Below, piece after piece: positions 38,273 through 46,906 of a DNA stretch of 64,000 bases. The DNA is from an uncultured Paracoccaceae bacterium. GTDB lineage: Bacteria; Pseudomonadota; Alphaproteobacteria; Rhodobacterales; Rhodobacteraceae. The position numbers were made by a program, and so were the translations under genes. Each line of letters opens with the position of its first letter. The stretch's first letter is position 1. The notes beneath the pieces are model-generated. The model worked only from the letters and a program-made list of their open reading frames with translations, had not been told where the DNA came from and made no database searches. The stretch covers positions 1 through 64,000 of the forward strand of contig CANMMF010000012.1 of assembly GCA_947498985.1 (NCBI GenBank), read 5' to 3'.

Positions 38273-38668
38273 ATGATTGTCAGGGACTACGACGATATTA
38301 CCAGAAACGATCAGAACCGCGTGGTATCCGACGCGGGGTGGACCTCTGTGCGCATGCTGCTTGCCGATGACGACATGGGCTTTTCCTTTCACATCACCTT
38401 TATCGAGGCCGGGTCCGACCACACGTTCGAATACAAGAACCATCTCGAATGCGTCTATTGCGTGCAGGGCACCGGCACGCTCACCGATGAGGCCAAGGGC
38501 GAAACCCACGAAATCAAGCCCGGTGTGATGTATGCGCTCGACAAACATGACCGCCACAGCGTGCGCGCGGATGAGGATCTGTGGTTTGCCTGCGTCTTCA
38601 ACCCGCCGGTGACGGGTGGCGAAGTGCACCTGGAAGACGGCTCTTACGCGGTGCCCGAAGACGCGTGA
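38273..38668 (+). CDS. ectC: L-ectoine synthase (solo, no ectA/ectB nearby)
   Basis: MIVRDYDDI..VRMLLADDDMGFSFHITFIEAGSDHTFEYKNHLECVYCVQGTGTL..PGVMYALDKHDRHSVRADEDLWFACVFNPPVTGGEVH. Confidence 0.93.
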   Translation: MIVRDYDDITRNDQNRVVSDAGWTSVRMLLADDDMGFSFHITFIEAGSDHTFEYKNHLECVYCVQGTGTLTDEAKGETHEIKPGVMYALDKHDRHSVRADEDLWFACVFNPPVTGGEVHLEDGSYAVPEDA

Positions 38669-38701
38669 GGCGTCTTCTGACCCTCGCCGGGCAAGCGGCG
38701 G

Positions 38702-39337
38702 TCAGTCCGCAACGGAAATGCTGAGATATTCGTAACGCTCATCGCCGGCATCCCAGCGCGAGCGCACCAGGTAGGACAAGCCCAGCTCCGGCAGCCATTC
38801 CAGATAGTCGACCGCGTCATCTTCGGACGGCTCGTAGCGCACCTCTGCCGGGATCATCTTATAGGCGCAGGGGCCATAGTTGACCGTGGCCTCCGGACCG
38901 AAATCATAGATATGCGTCTCCTGGGACAGCTTGCCGCTTTCGTTGACCGTGACGGAGATGCGTGCAGAGCCGTTCGGCGACGGCGTCGGCAGGGCATCGA
39001 GCGGCATCGCGTAGCCATAGACCAGACGGCTGCTCGGATCGAGCGCGCCGCTTTCGTAGTTGATCACCTCGCTGAGATACATGCCGCGCGCCAGCAGCAC
39101 CCGCGATTCCGGCCCGTCCTGCGTGCCATAGATCGCGGCCAGCGTGTTGTCGGACTGGCGGGTAAAGGTCTCGTAGGCTCCGTCGGCAATGCCAAAGCGG
39201 ATGCCTTCGGCAAGATCGTCCTCGGTGGGGCATTGCGCGGCAAGAGCGCCGGGGTTGGCAAGAAGCAGTGAAGCAAGGGCAAAGCGGATGTTGGGCACGG
39301 GCGGTGTTCCGGTGATTGCAACTGTGGGACATCGCAT
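38702..39337 (-). CDS. Hypothetical secreted protein
   Basis: Signal-peptide-like N terminus (FALASLLLANPGALAAQ) followed by a long open frame; no family recognised. Confidence 0.55.
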   Translation of the reverse strand: MRCPTVAITGTPPVPNIRFALASLLLANPGALAAQCPTEDDLAEGIRFGIADGAYETFTRQSDNTLAAIYGTQDGPESRVLLARGMYLSEVINYESGALDPSSRLVYGYAMPLDALPTPSPNGSARISVTVNESGKLSQETHIYDFGPEATVNYGPCAYKMIPAEVRYEPSEDDAVDYLEWLPELGLSYLVRSRWDAGDERYEYLSISVAD

Positions 39338-39405
39338 TCAAGGCGATTGCAGAACCCGCGTCAACCGCACCCGGTAGCGGTGGCAAAAACCCTGCCGGAA
39401 ATGAA

Positions 39406-39439
39406 ACACCGGGACCGCCTGATCAGGCGGCCCCGGTGT
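39406..39439 (-). terminator. Terminator downstream of the DUF1127 gene
   Basis: ACACCGGG-a-CCGCCTGATCAGGCGG-c-CCCGGTGT, T-rich on the minus-strand 3' side. Confidence 0.7.
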
Positions 39440-39448
39440 CGGTTTTGA

Positions 39449-39670
39449 TCAGTAGAAGTGGTAGCCGCGGAACACGTGGCTCACGATGTCCGCGCGTCTG
39501 ATGCCGCGTGCGGCGAGCGCGTCGTCGCTCAGGGCCTGCAGGGCGCGCACCCGGCGCAGTTGCGGGTGGTTGTCGGCGGCGCGTTCGATCATCCGGGTCA
39601 TCATGCGTCCAAACCAGCCAAGGCTCGGCTCTTTGGGGTAATGGTCGGTCAGCGTGTTGGCATAAGCCAT
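39449..39670 (-). CDS. DUF1127 family protein
   Basis: MMTRMIERAADNHPQLRRVRALQALSDDALAARGIRRADIVSHVF. Confidence 0.85.
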   Translation of the reverse strand: MAYANTLTDHYPKEPSLGWFGRMMTRMIERAADNHPQLRRVRALQALSDDALAARGIRRADIVSHVFRGYHFY

Positions 39671-39799
39671 GGGTCTTGTCCTGTTCTGTGTTTCAGTTCT
39701 CCCCTTGACCCATCACATAGGCAGCGCCTCCGGGGACTGACACCGTCAAACCGACATTGCCGCCTTGCGGGCCTTGCATGGCTCGGGGCGGCAGGGCCC

Positions 39800-40195
39800 T
39801 CACGCCTTAAACGCGTCGTCGACCGGCACCTGCAGGGCGCTGACCAGCCCGTTGGTCTGCATCGCCATGCCGATCACCGCCAGAAGCTCGCCATATTGCC
39901 CGGGCGTCATGCCCTTGGCGCGGGCGGCGGCGGTGTGCGAATGAATGCAGTATTCGCAGCCATTGGCGGTCGACACCGCCACATAGAGCATTTCCTTGAC
40001 CAGCGGATCGAGCGCACCCGGCGCCATCACCTCCTTCAGCCGCGCCCATGTCGCGGCCAGCGTCACCGGGTCATGCGCCAGCGCGCGCCAGAAATTGTTG
40101 ATGTAATCGGTGCCGCGGGTGGCGCGGATGTCGTCGAAGACGGCCAGCGCCTCGGCGCTGACCTCCTCGTCCGCCAAAAGCGGAACGGTGCTCAC
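39800..40195 (-). CDS. Carboxymuconolactone decarboxylase (AhpD-like) family protein
   Basis: MLYVAVSTANGCEYCIHSHTAAARAKGMTPGQYGELLAVIGMA (CXXC..H signature). Confidence 0.9.
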   Translation of the reverse strand: MSTVPLLADEEVSAEALAVFDDIRATRGTDYINNFWRALAHDPVTLAATWARLKEVMAPGALDPLVKEMLYVAVSTANGCEYCIHSHTAAARAKGMTPGQYGELLAVIGMAMQTNGLVSALQVPVDDAFKA

Positions 40196-40198
40196 CTC

Positions 40199-41023
40199 TC
40201 AGACCATCGCAAAGATGCGCGCGGGCCCGCCGGTGCCGCCCTTGTGCTTGGGCGCGCCGACGACAAGCGTCGCTCCGGCAGCGGGCACGTCGCCCAGCCC
40301 GGCGAGGTTCTCGATCCCGTAACGTCCTGCAGGCAACCAGGCGTAGTGGGTGGCAAAATCCGCCGACGGCCCGTGATCGAGCGACAGCGTGTCGACCGCC
40401 ATCGCAACAGCGCTGGTTTCCTCAAGCAGCATCTGCGTCGCTTCGATATGAAAGCCGGGGAAGTGTTTGACGTTCTCCGCATCGTTGCCGGTATAGGCCG
40501 CGGCATCGCCGGATTTGCCCGCCCAGCCCGAGTGCATCGCGATGCAGGCCTTTTCGGGGATCGGCCCGTTGGCGGAGATCCACGCCTTCAGATCGTCCGG
40601 CGTGACCTGCGCATCGGCATTCTCCGCCGCGCGGGCGGCGATATCCACCACGCAGAGCGGGACGACAAGATCGGAGACCGGGATTTCATCGACCGAGGCG
40701 CCGTCCGCGGAAAAATGCAGCGGCGCGTCGATATGGGTTGCCGTGTGTTCATTGATCGTCAGGTTGAACAGGTTAAACCCGTGTTCGGCAAAGTTGAACT
40801 GCTGTTCCGCAGAGATGCCGGGCACGCCGAAGAAGGTCGGAAATTCCGGGCTGAGCGTATGGGTCATGTCCACCACGCCGCCATGCCCTGCCGCCATCGC
40901 AGGCGGGGCCGAGACGACGCCGCCGATGGCCACGCCGGTGGCGGCCGCAGCGGTGGCCGAGAAAAACTGGCGGCGCGAGAGCATACGCTCCTTCACCGAT
41001 TCAATCACGCAGATATCGCACAT
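40199..41023 (-). CDS. Cyclase family protein (kynurenine-formamidase-like) with Tat signal
   Basis: MLSRRQFFSATAAAATGVAIGG; DMTHTLSPEFPTFFGVPG; NEHTATHIDAPLHFS. Confidence 0.87.
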   Translation of the reverse strand: MCDICVIESVKERMLSRRQFFSATAAAATGVAIGGVVSAPPAMAAGHGGVVDMTHTLSPEFPTFFGVPGISAEQQFNFAEHGFNLFNLTINEHTATHIDAPLHFSADGASVDEIPVSDLVVPLCVVDIAARAAENADAQVTPDDLKAWISANGPIPEKACIAMHSGWAGKSGDAAAYTGNDAENVKHFPGFHIEATQMLLEETSAVAMAVDTLSLDHGPSADFATHYAWLPAGRYGIENLAGLGDVPAAGATLVVGAPKHKGGTGGPARIFAMV

Positions 41024-41146
41024 AAGGCGGTCTCCCTTGGGTCCAGATATCTGCTCGACAGCGCTTGCCAGGGGTCCTGCTGGGCGCAGCGTAACACGCA
41101 AAACATATTGTGCCAGAGTGTTTTGCACGCGCCGTCGCGCCGCGTG

Positions 41147-41636
41147 TCAGACCCCGGGTTTGGCCGGGGCCAGCGGGCTGTAGGCGCAGCGCAACGGCTT
41201 GATATCGAGCAGCGGCGTGCCATTGAGGCAATCGAGCCCCCGCACCGTGACGCGATGGGCGTCGCGCGCCACCAGCGTCACGATCGAGGTGCCGATCGGG
41301 TTGGGCCGCACCGGCGAGCGCAGGGAAAACGTGCCGCGCGTCCGGCCATCCGACCGCGGGCTCTGGCTGAGCAGATCGCGGCGCGCCTCGTGCAGCCAAT
41401 AGAGCAGCTCGAGCTGCTCGAACCGGTCGATCCCGTCGAGCGCCGGGGCAAAGCGCGGATCCAGCACAAGCGTGCAGACCGGCCCGTCGGCGCGCCCCTG
41501 ACGCGGGCAGTCGTCGCGGCTGGCAAACGGCGTCTCGATATGGCCGATGAAGACCAGCCCCGCCTCTGTCCCGGGCATGTCCTGCAGCACGCGCTCGCCT
41601 GCGCGCGGGGCATCGCGGTCGATCATGTCTTGCATC
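41147..41636 (-). CDS. trmO: TrmO/TsaA-type tRNA methyltransferase
   Basis: FIGHIETPFASRDDCPRQGR; FEQLELLYWLHEARRDLL; RGTFSLRSPVRPNPIGTSIVTLV. Confidence 0.87.
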
Positions 41637-41697
41637 CCTTCGGGCTCAGGGTGGCGCAGACCGGGCCGCGAGGCAATGGGCGTCGCGCCGACAGGAC

Positions 41698-43653
41698 TTA
41701 TCGGGGCTGCCGCACCACACCCGCAGGCTCGATCCGCCCGGCGGCCGTGTCCACGGTCTCTGTCGTGTGGTTGAACCAGAACCGCTCCGCTCCGGTGTCG
41801 CGAATGCGCACCCCCTCCGGCAGGCTCAGCGCCTCGATCCCCGCCTGTGCGCAGAGCCGGGCCACAAGCTGGTCCATCCCGTCCTCGTCGAGCCAGCCCG
41901 CGCAATAGGTGACCTGGCCCGAGGTGACCGTCACCGGCGCGCCGGTGTCGAGCGTGAGGCCGGGCTCAGCGTCGCTCTCCAGCTCTTCGAACCAGTGCTG
42001 CACAGCGCCTCCGGTCGACAGCACCCGTGGCATGTCGGGCCGCAACGTCTCCAGCCGCGCCACGGTGGCATCGAGCCCGGGCCATGCCGGCGGCAACGGG
42101 ACGGGAATGGTGAAATGCGCGTCGCGCGCGGCAGAGCGCGGACCGATCAGCACCTGCGCGTCGGCCTCAGCCAGCGCGGTTTTCAGCGCGTCGGACATAT
42201 GCATCAGGCCCGGTGCCAGCACCACACGATGGCCGCTGAAATCGCGCGCCGTGGGCGGCAGGATATCGACCGAGAGCCCGGCGCGGCGCAAGGCCCGGTA
42301 ATGGTCGAAAACCAGCGCGAAATAGCTCAGCCCCTGCCCTTGCGGCTGCACCGTCCAGGCCCAGTCGGCATCGTAGTCGAAGATCAGCGCAACCGGCGCT
42401 TGCGTCGCGGAGATCTCACGCGCGTCGGCCAGTTCTCTGGCAACCTCAGCGGCCTCGTGAAAGCCATCGGCCTCGACGCTGTCGGGGCGCAAGAGCCCCG
42501 CATGCAGTTGCTCCTGCGCGAAAGGCGCCTGCCGCCAGCGGAAATAGAGCACCGCTTCGGCGCCATGGGCAAACGCCTCCCAGGTCCAGAGCCGGACCAT
42601 GCCGTGCAGGGGGGCGGGGTTGTAGGGCGCCCAGTTCACCGGGCCGGGCTGCTGTTCCATCACCCAGAACCGCGGCGGCCCATCCGCGCCTTCGCGCGCC
42701 TGCGGGGCCATCCCGGCCACACCGCGGTAAAGATCGTGGTGGAAGGCCTGAAAATCCGGATCGCCCTGATGCGCATAGGCGCGCTGGCGCGCCGGATCGG
42801 CGCCCACGCGGTCTTCCAGAAACCCCAGCGGGTAGCTGTCCCAGGACGCGATATCGAGGTCCGCCCCGGTGGCGAAATGATCGAACTCCGTCACCCGGCC
42901 CATGTAATTATGGGCAATCGGCGCGTCGGTGTGCTGCCGTATGATCTCGGTCTGCGCGCGGTTGAACCGCGTGACCTGATCGGATGAGAACCGTCGGAAG
43001 GCATGGGCATGGGCCGGGTTCGGCTCCGTCACGGTGAGGGCCGGCAGGTCAATCTCGTCAAACGTGCGGTATTCCATCGACCAGAAGACATTGCCCCAGG
43101 CGCGGTTGAGTGCGTCGATGTCCCCCGCGTTGCCCTGTCCCGGAAACTGCCCGCGCAACCAGCTGCGAAACGCCTGCCGGGCGGGGCCGGAATAGCTCAG
43201 GACGGTGTCGTGGCAGCCATATTCATTGTCGGTCTGCCAGGCGGCCACATGCGGGTTGGGCCCGTATCGTTGCGCAAGCACGCCGACGATCCGGCGGCAT
43301 TCGTCGAGATAACCCTCATGCGAAAAGCAGTAATGTCTGCGCGAGCCGAAGCCGCGCGGCCGCCCCTTCGCATCCACCGCCAGCATGTCGGGGTGTTTGT
43401 CGATCACCCAGCGCGGCGGTGTTGCCGTGGGTGTGCCCAGCACAACCCGAAGACCGGCCGCGCCCAGCGTCTCGATGGCGCGATCCAGCCACTCGAGGCG
43501 CAGATCGCCCGGCTCCGGCTCGATCCGCGACCAGGCAAACTCCCCGATCCGCACCCAGGTCAGGCCCAGATCCGCCATGCGCGCGGCATCGTCGGCCCAT
43601 TGCGCCTCTGGCCAGTGTTCGGGGTAGTAACAGCATCCAAGCGTTCGTTTCAT
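41698..43653 (-). CDS. Beta-galactosidase, GH42 family
   Basis: MKRTLGCCYYPEHWPEAQWADDAARMADLGLTWVRIGEFAWSRIEPEPG; AWQTDNEYGCHDT; WVMEQQPGPVNW. Confidence 0.93.
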   Translation of the reverse strand: MKRTLGCCYYPEHWPEAQWADDAARMADLGLTWVRIGEFAWSRIEPEPGDLRLEWLDRAIETLGAAGLRVVLGTPTATPPRWVIDKHPDMLAVDAKGRPRGFGSRRHYCFSHEGYLDECRRIVGVLAQRYGPNPHVAAWQTDNEYGCHDTVLSYSGPARQAFRSWLRGQFPGQGNAGDIDALNRAWGNVFWSMEYRTFDEIDLPALTVTEPNPAHAHAFRRFSSDQVTRFNRAQTEIIRQHTDAPIAHNYMGRVTEFDHFATGADLDIASWDSYPLGFLEDRVGADPARQRAYAHQGDPDFQAFHHDLYRGVAGMAPQAREGADGPPRFWVMEQQPGPVNWAPYNPAPLHGMVRLWTWEAFAHGAEAVLYFRWRQAPFAQEQLHAGLLRPDSVEADGFHEAAEVARELADAREISATQAPVALIFDYDADWAWTVQPQGQGLSYFALVFDHYRALRRAGLSVDILPPTARDFSGHRVVLAPGLMHMSDALKTALAEADAQVLIGPRSAARDAHFTIPVPLPPAWPGLDATVARLETLRPDMPRVLSTGGAVQHWFEELESDAEPGLTLDTGAPVTVTSGQVTYCAGWLDEDGMDQLVARLCAQAGIEALSLPEGVRIRDTGAERFWFNHTTETVDTAAGRIEPAGVVRQPR

Positions 43654-43695
43654 CGGCTGGGCTTTCGTGGCGGGCACCGCAGCACCCTTGTCGGG

Positions 43696-44547
43696 TCAGA
43701 GGATGACGCGCGGTTCCGGCTGCCCTTTGGCCCCGGCCGGAATGGCAAAGCTCATGCCTGCAAACCGGTCGGCCTCGGGCGCGTTCACCGCCGCCGTGGT
43801 CACAAAGAGCAGGTCGAGATCCGCCCCGCCGAAGGCCGGACAACTGACTTGCGTGGCTGGAAAGTCCACCGCGTGCAGAAAGGTGCCGTCTGGGGCGTAG
43901 CAGGCCACCCGCGACGCCCCCCATTGCGCGTTCCAGACCCGGCCTTCGGCGTCGACCACCGCACCATCGGGGTTGAGCCCCTCGGCGTTGAGGTCAAGCC
44001 AGTCCTGCGGCGCCTCGGACGGCCAGCCATCGCCATCGAGCGCCACCCGCTTGATGATCCGGGTGCGCGTGTCGGTGAAATACGCGAGCCGCCCGCCGGG
44101 CGCGAAACAGATGGCGTTGGAGACGGTGATGTCGCCATAAAGCTGGCGCAGCTCACCGCGATAGTAGCGGTAGATCGCCCCGGCACCGGGCTCTGCGTCA
44201 AACCCCATCGTGCCGATCCAGAACCCGCCCATCGGATCCGCGCGCCCGTCATTGGAGCGGTTGCGCGGCATGTCCGCCTCCAGGGCCGCAACCTGCGTTT
44301 CGGTGCCGGTCTTCAGATCGAACCGCACAAGATCCCGTTCGGTCGCCAGCAGGAGCGTGTCGCGGTCGATCCAGCCCATCGCCGAGATGCAGCGGTCAAA
44401 CGCCCAGTCGCGCGCGATGGGTGTGTCGCGCTCCATCAGCCGTTTGCCGAGGATATCGACCCAGAAAAAGCTTTCGCGTTCGGGATGCCAGAACGCGCCT
44501 TCTCCCAGCTCGCAGGAGATCTCCGAGATGGTCTCGACCACGGTCAT
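43696..44547 (-). CDS. SMP-30/gluconolactonase-type sugar lactonase
   Basis: CELGEGAFWHPERESFFWVDILGKRL; SNDGRADPMGGFWIGTMG; PDGAVVDAEGRVWNAQWG. Confidence 0.92.
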   Translation of the reverse strand: MTVVETISEISCELGEGAFWHPERESFFWVDILGKRLMERDTPIARDWAFDRCISAMGWIDRDTLLLATERDLVRFDLKTGTETQVAALEADMPRNRSNDGRADPMGGFWIGTMGFDAEPGAGAIYRYYRGELRQLYGDITVSNAICFAPGGRLAYFTDTRTRIIKRVALDGDGWPSEAPQDWLDLNAEGLNPDGAVVDAEGRVWNAQWGASRVACYAPDGTFLHAVDFPATQVSCPAFGGADLDLLFVTTAAVNAPEADRFAGMSFAIPAGAKGQPEPRVIL

Positions 44548-45152
44548 CCGTTTTTCCCGGCATCATAGGCGGCCACAATGTCGCGGGCGCGTGCGGTGAC
44601 ATCCGCGACCGACCGGCCCGGAACATACAACCCCGTGCCGATGCCAAAACCGGTGACGCCCGCGGCGAACCATTCGGCGAAATTCTCCGGTCCCGCGCCG
44701 CCCACGGCGTAGGTTTCGGTGCCCTTGGGCAACACCGCGCCCATCGCCTTCAGCCCGGCCGGTCCAACCAGCGAGGCGGGAAAGAACTTCAGCCCGTCCG
44801 CGCCGTTCTTGAGCGCCGCAAAGGCTTCGGTCGGGGTCATCACACCGGGATAGCTCAGCATGCCCGCCTGCTTTGTCGCCACGATCACCCGCGGGTTCAT
44901 GTCCGGCGAGACCACCATCTGCGCCCCGATGCGCTGCAGGCGCAGCACGTCGTCGGGGCTGAGCACCGTGCCCGCGCCGATCGTGCCCCGACCGTCCGCC
45001 GCGCGCAGCATCTCGGCGATGCTGTCGAACGGGTCGGGCGAGTTCAGCGGCACTTCGATACGGTCGATGCCGACGTCGATCAGGGCATCGGCCATCGCCG
45101 CGGCGTCGGGTGGCGTGATCCCCCGCAGGATGGCGATCAGGGCACGGCTCAT
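44544..45152 (-). CDS. dgoA: 2-dehydro-3-deoxy-6-phosphogalactonate aldolase
   Basis: LIAILRGITPPDAAAMADALIDVGIDRIEVPLNSPDPFDSI; GTIGAGTVL; KFFPASLVGPAGLKAMGAVLP. Confidence 0.92.
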   Translation of the reverse strand: MSRALIAILRGITPPDAAAMADALIDVGIDRIEVPLNSPDPFDSIAEMLRAADGRGTIGAGTVLSPDDVLRLQRIGAQMVVSPDMNPRVIVATKQAGMLSYPGVMTPTEAFAALKNGADGLKFFPASLVGPAGLKAMGAVLPKGTETYAVGGAGPENFAEWFAAGVTGFGIGTGLYVPGRSVADVTARARDIVAAYDAGKNG

Positions 45153-46051
45153 GAGGCGGTCTCCTTGAAGGATGCATATGCGGATTTGAGGCCTTCGAGC
45201 GTCATGCGCTCGGCATCGGTGATGGTCACGGGCACGCCCTGCTTTTCCAGCGCGGCGCGGTAGGGGGCCACCAGTGCGTCATCGCCCACAAGCGCCACGT
45301 TGCGGCCCAGCCAATAGGGTTTTGCGGCACCGATCTCGATCCCGATGAGCAGGCCCGACAGACGCGCGCGCGCGACCTCGGGCGGCAGATCGCCGACCAG
45401 CCCCTCGGCGCGCAACGCAAAAAGGCCGCTGGCAAAGCTTGCGGGCCGGGTCATCGCGTCTTCGCAGGCCTCGAGAAACGCAGGTTGGTCCCAGCCCCTG
45501 GCGGCAATCGAGTGGCGCAGAACCGAACTGCGCGAGAGCAGCGCAAAGAGCTCTCCGGTCATGAAGGTGCGGAAGCTGACGATCTCACCGGCGCTGATAT
45601 GGGCCCATTTGCAATGCGTGCCGGGCAGGCAGATGACGCCGTCAAATTCGGGGTTCAGCGCCAGGAACCCGGCGATCTGGGTTTCCTCGCCGCGCATGAC
45701 ATCCGCCGGTTTTTGCTGTTTGACGCCGGGCAGGATGTACACCGAGAGCCGCGGATCGCGGGTTTGCACGCGCACCGCCTGCCTTGCCGACGGCGGAAGA
45801 CAGGGCACCGAGGCATAAGGCGCCTCGGCCCAGCCCTGACGGCTGCCGGCCATGCCGCAGACGACGATTTCGGTGGGGCCTTCGGGGAGATCCGGCAGCA
45901 GCGACAGCAGCGCCGGTTCGAACCCGTCGCGGTCAAGCGTGCCCATGCCCGCATCGCTCGAACGGCGCTCTTGCACGGTGCCGCCCGACATCCGCCATAG
46001 CCGCATGTTCGAGGTGCCCCAATCCACTGCGATCCAGTCTGTCGTGCTCAT
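45149..46051 (-). CDS. dgoK: 2-dehydro-3-deoxygalactonokinase
   Basis: WIAVDWGTSNMRLWRM; VVCGMAGSRQGWAEAPYASVPC; VICLPGTHCKWAHISAGEIVSFRTFMTGELFALL. Confidence 0.93.
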   Translation of the reverse strand: MSTTDWIAVDWGTSNMRLWRMSGGTVQERRSSDAGMGTLDRDGFEPALLSLLPDLPEGPTEIVVCGMAGSRQGWAEAPYASVPCLPPSARQAVRVQTRDPRLSVYILPGVKQQKPADVMRGEETQIAGFLALNPEFDGVICLPGTHCKWAHISAGEIVSFRTFMTGELFALLSRSSVLRHSIAARGWDQPAFLEACEDAMTRPASFASGLFALRAEGLVGDLPPEVARARLSGLLIGIEIGAAKPYWLGRNVALVGDDALVAPYRAALEKQGVPVTITDAERMTLEGLKSAYASFKETAS

Positions 46052-46109
46052 GCAATCCGCCTTTCGCCCCGCCAAATGTGTCACGCCCTGTGCGCCTGCG
46101 CCAGCCGGT

Positions 46110-46880
46110 TCAGGCGGCGACCGTCACCACGCCGCCATCCACTGCAAGGCATTGCCCGGTCATCATGCGGCTGGCATTCGAGGCCAAAAAAAGCACCGCC
46201 CCCAGAACGTCCTCCTCGACCAGATGGTCCTTCAGGCACTGACGCTCCAGATGCCCGGCCAGCGCCTCCGGCGTCGCCCATTGATCGCGCTGCTTCTGGG
46301 TCAGCACCCAGCCCGGTGCCAGCGCATTCACGCGGATCTTGTCGGGGCCGAACTCCCGCGCGAGGCTGCGGGACATCGCGGTGATGCCGCCATTGGCCGT
46401 GGCATAGGACGGGTAGCCCGCATTGCCCATCATATAGGAGATCGAGCTGAAGTTGATGATAGACCCGCCGCCCGCCTCCTTCATGCCGTCCATTACCGCC
46501 TGACAGGCAAAGAAATAGGCCTTGAGGTTAATCGCCTGGGACCAGTCCCAGAACGCTTCGTCAACCTCTGCGGTGCTGTGGCGCTTGTCGTTGGCGGCGT
46601 TGTTTACCAGCACCGTGACCGGGCCATGCGCGGCGGCACTTTCGGACAGACAGGCGCGCAGCCGCGCGATATCGGTGATGTCGCATTGCATGTAGAGCGG
46701 CCGGTGCCCGTGCTTTGCCTCCATCTCGTCGCAGAACGCACTGGCGTCGGAGCGCTGCACGAATCCCACCCGCGCGCCTTGCGCCATGAAGCCGTCGGTC
46801 AGTGCAGCCCCGATGCCGGCACCGCCGCCGGTGATGAACACCGATGCGCCCTTGAGATCGTTATAGATCGCGTCTGTCAT
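46110..46880 (-). CDS. SDR family oxidoreductase (candidate galactose dehydrogenase)
   Basis: SVFITGGGAGIGAALTDGF; LVNNAANDKRHS; YPSYATANGGITAMSRSLAREFG. Confidence 0.88.
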   Translation of the reverse strand: MTDAIYNDLKGASVFITGGGAGIGAALTDGFMAQGARVGFVQRSDASAFCDEMEAKHGHRPLYMQCDITDIARLRACLSESAAAHGPVTVLVNNAANDKRHSTAEVDEAFWDWSQAINLKAYFFACQAVMDGMKEAGGGSIINFSSISYMMGNAGYPSYATANGGITAMSRSLAREFGPDKIRVNALAPGWVLTQKQRDQWATPEALAGHLERQCLKDHLVEEDVLGAVLFLASNASRMMTGQCLAVDGGVVTVAA

Positions 46881-46906
46881 GGCCTTGGTCCTTTCCACAA
46901 GGCGGC

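Noticed and set aside
39458-41908. 816-aa plus-strand ORF
   Set aside because: Antisense to DUF1127, AhpD-like, cyclase and trmO genes; no recognisable domain.
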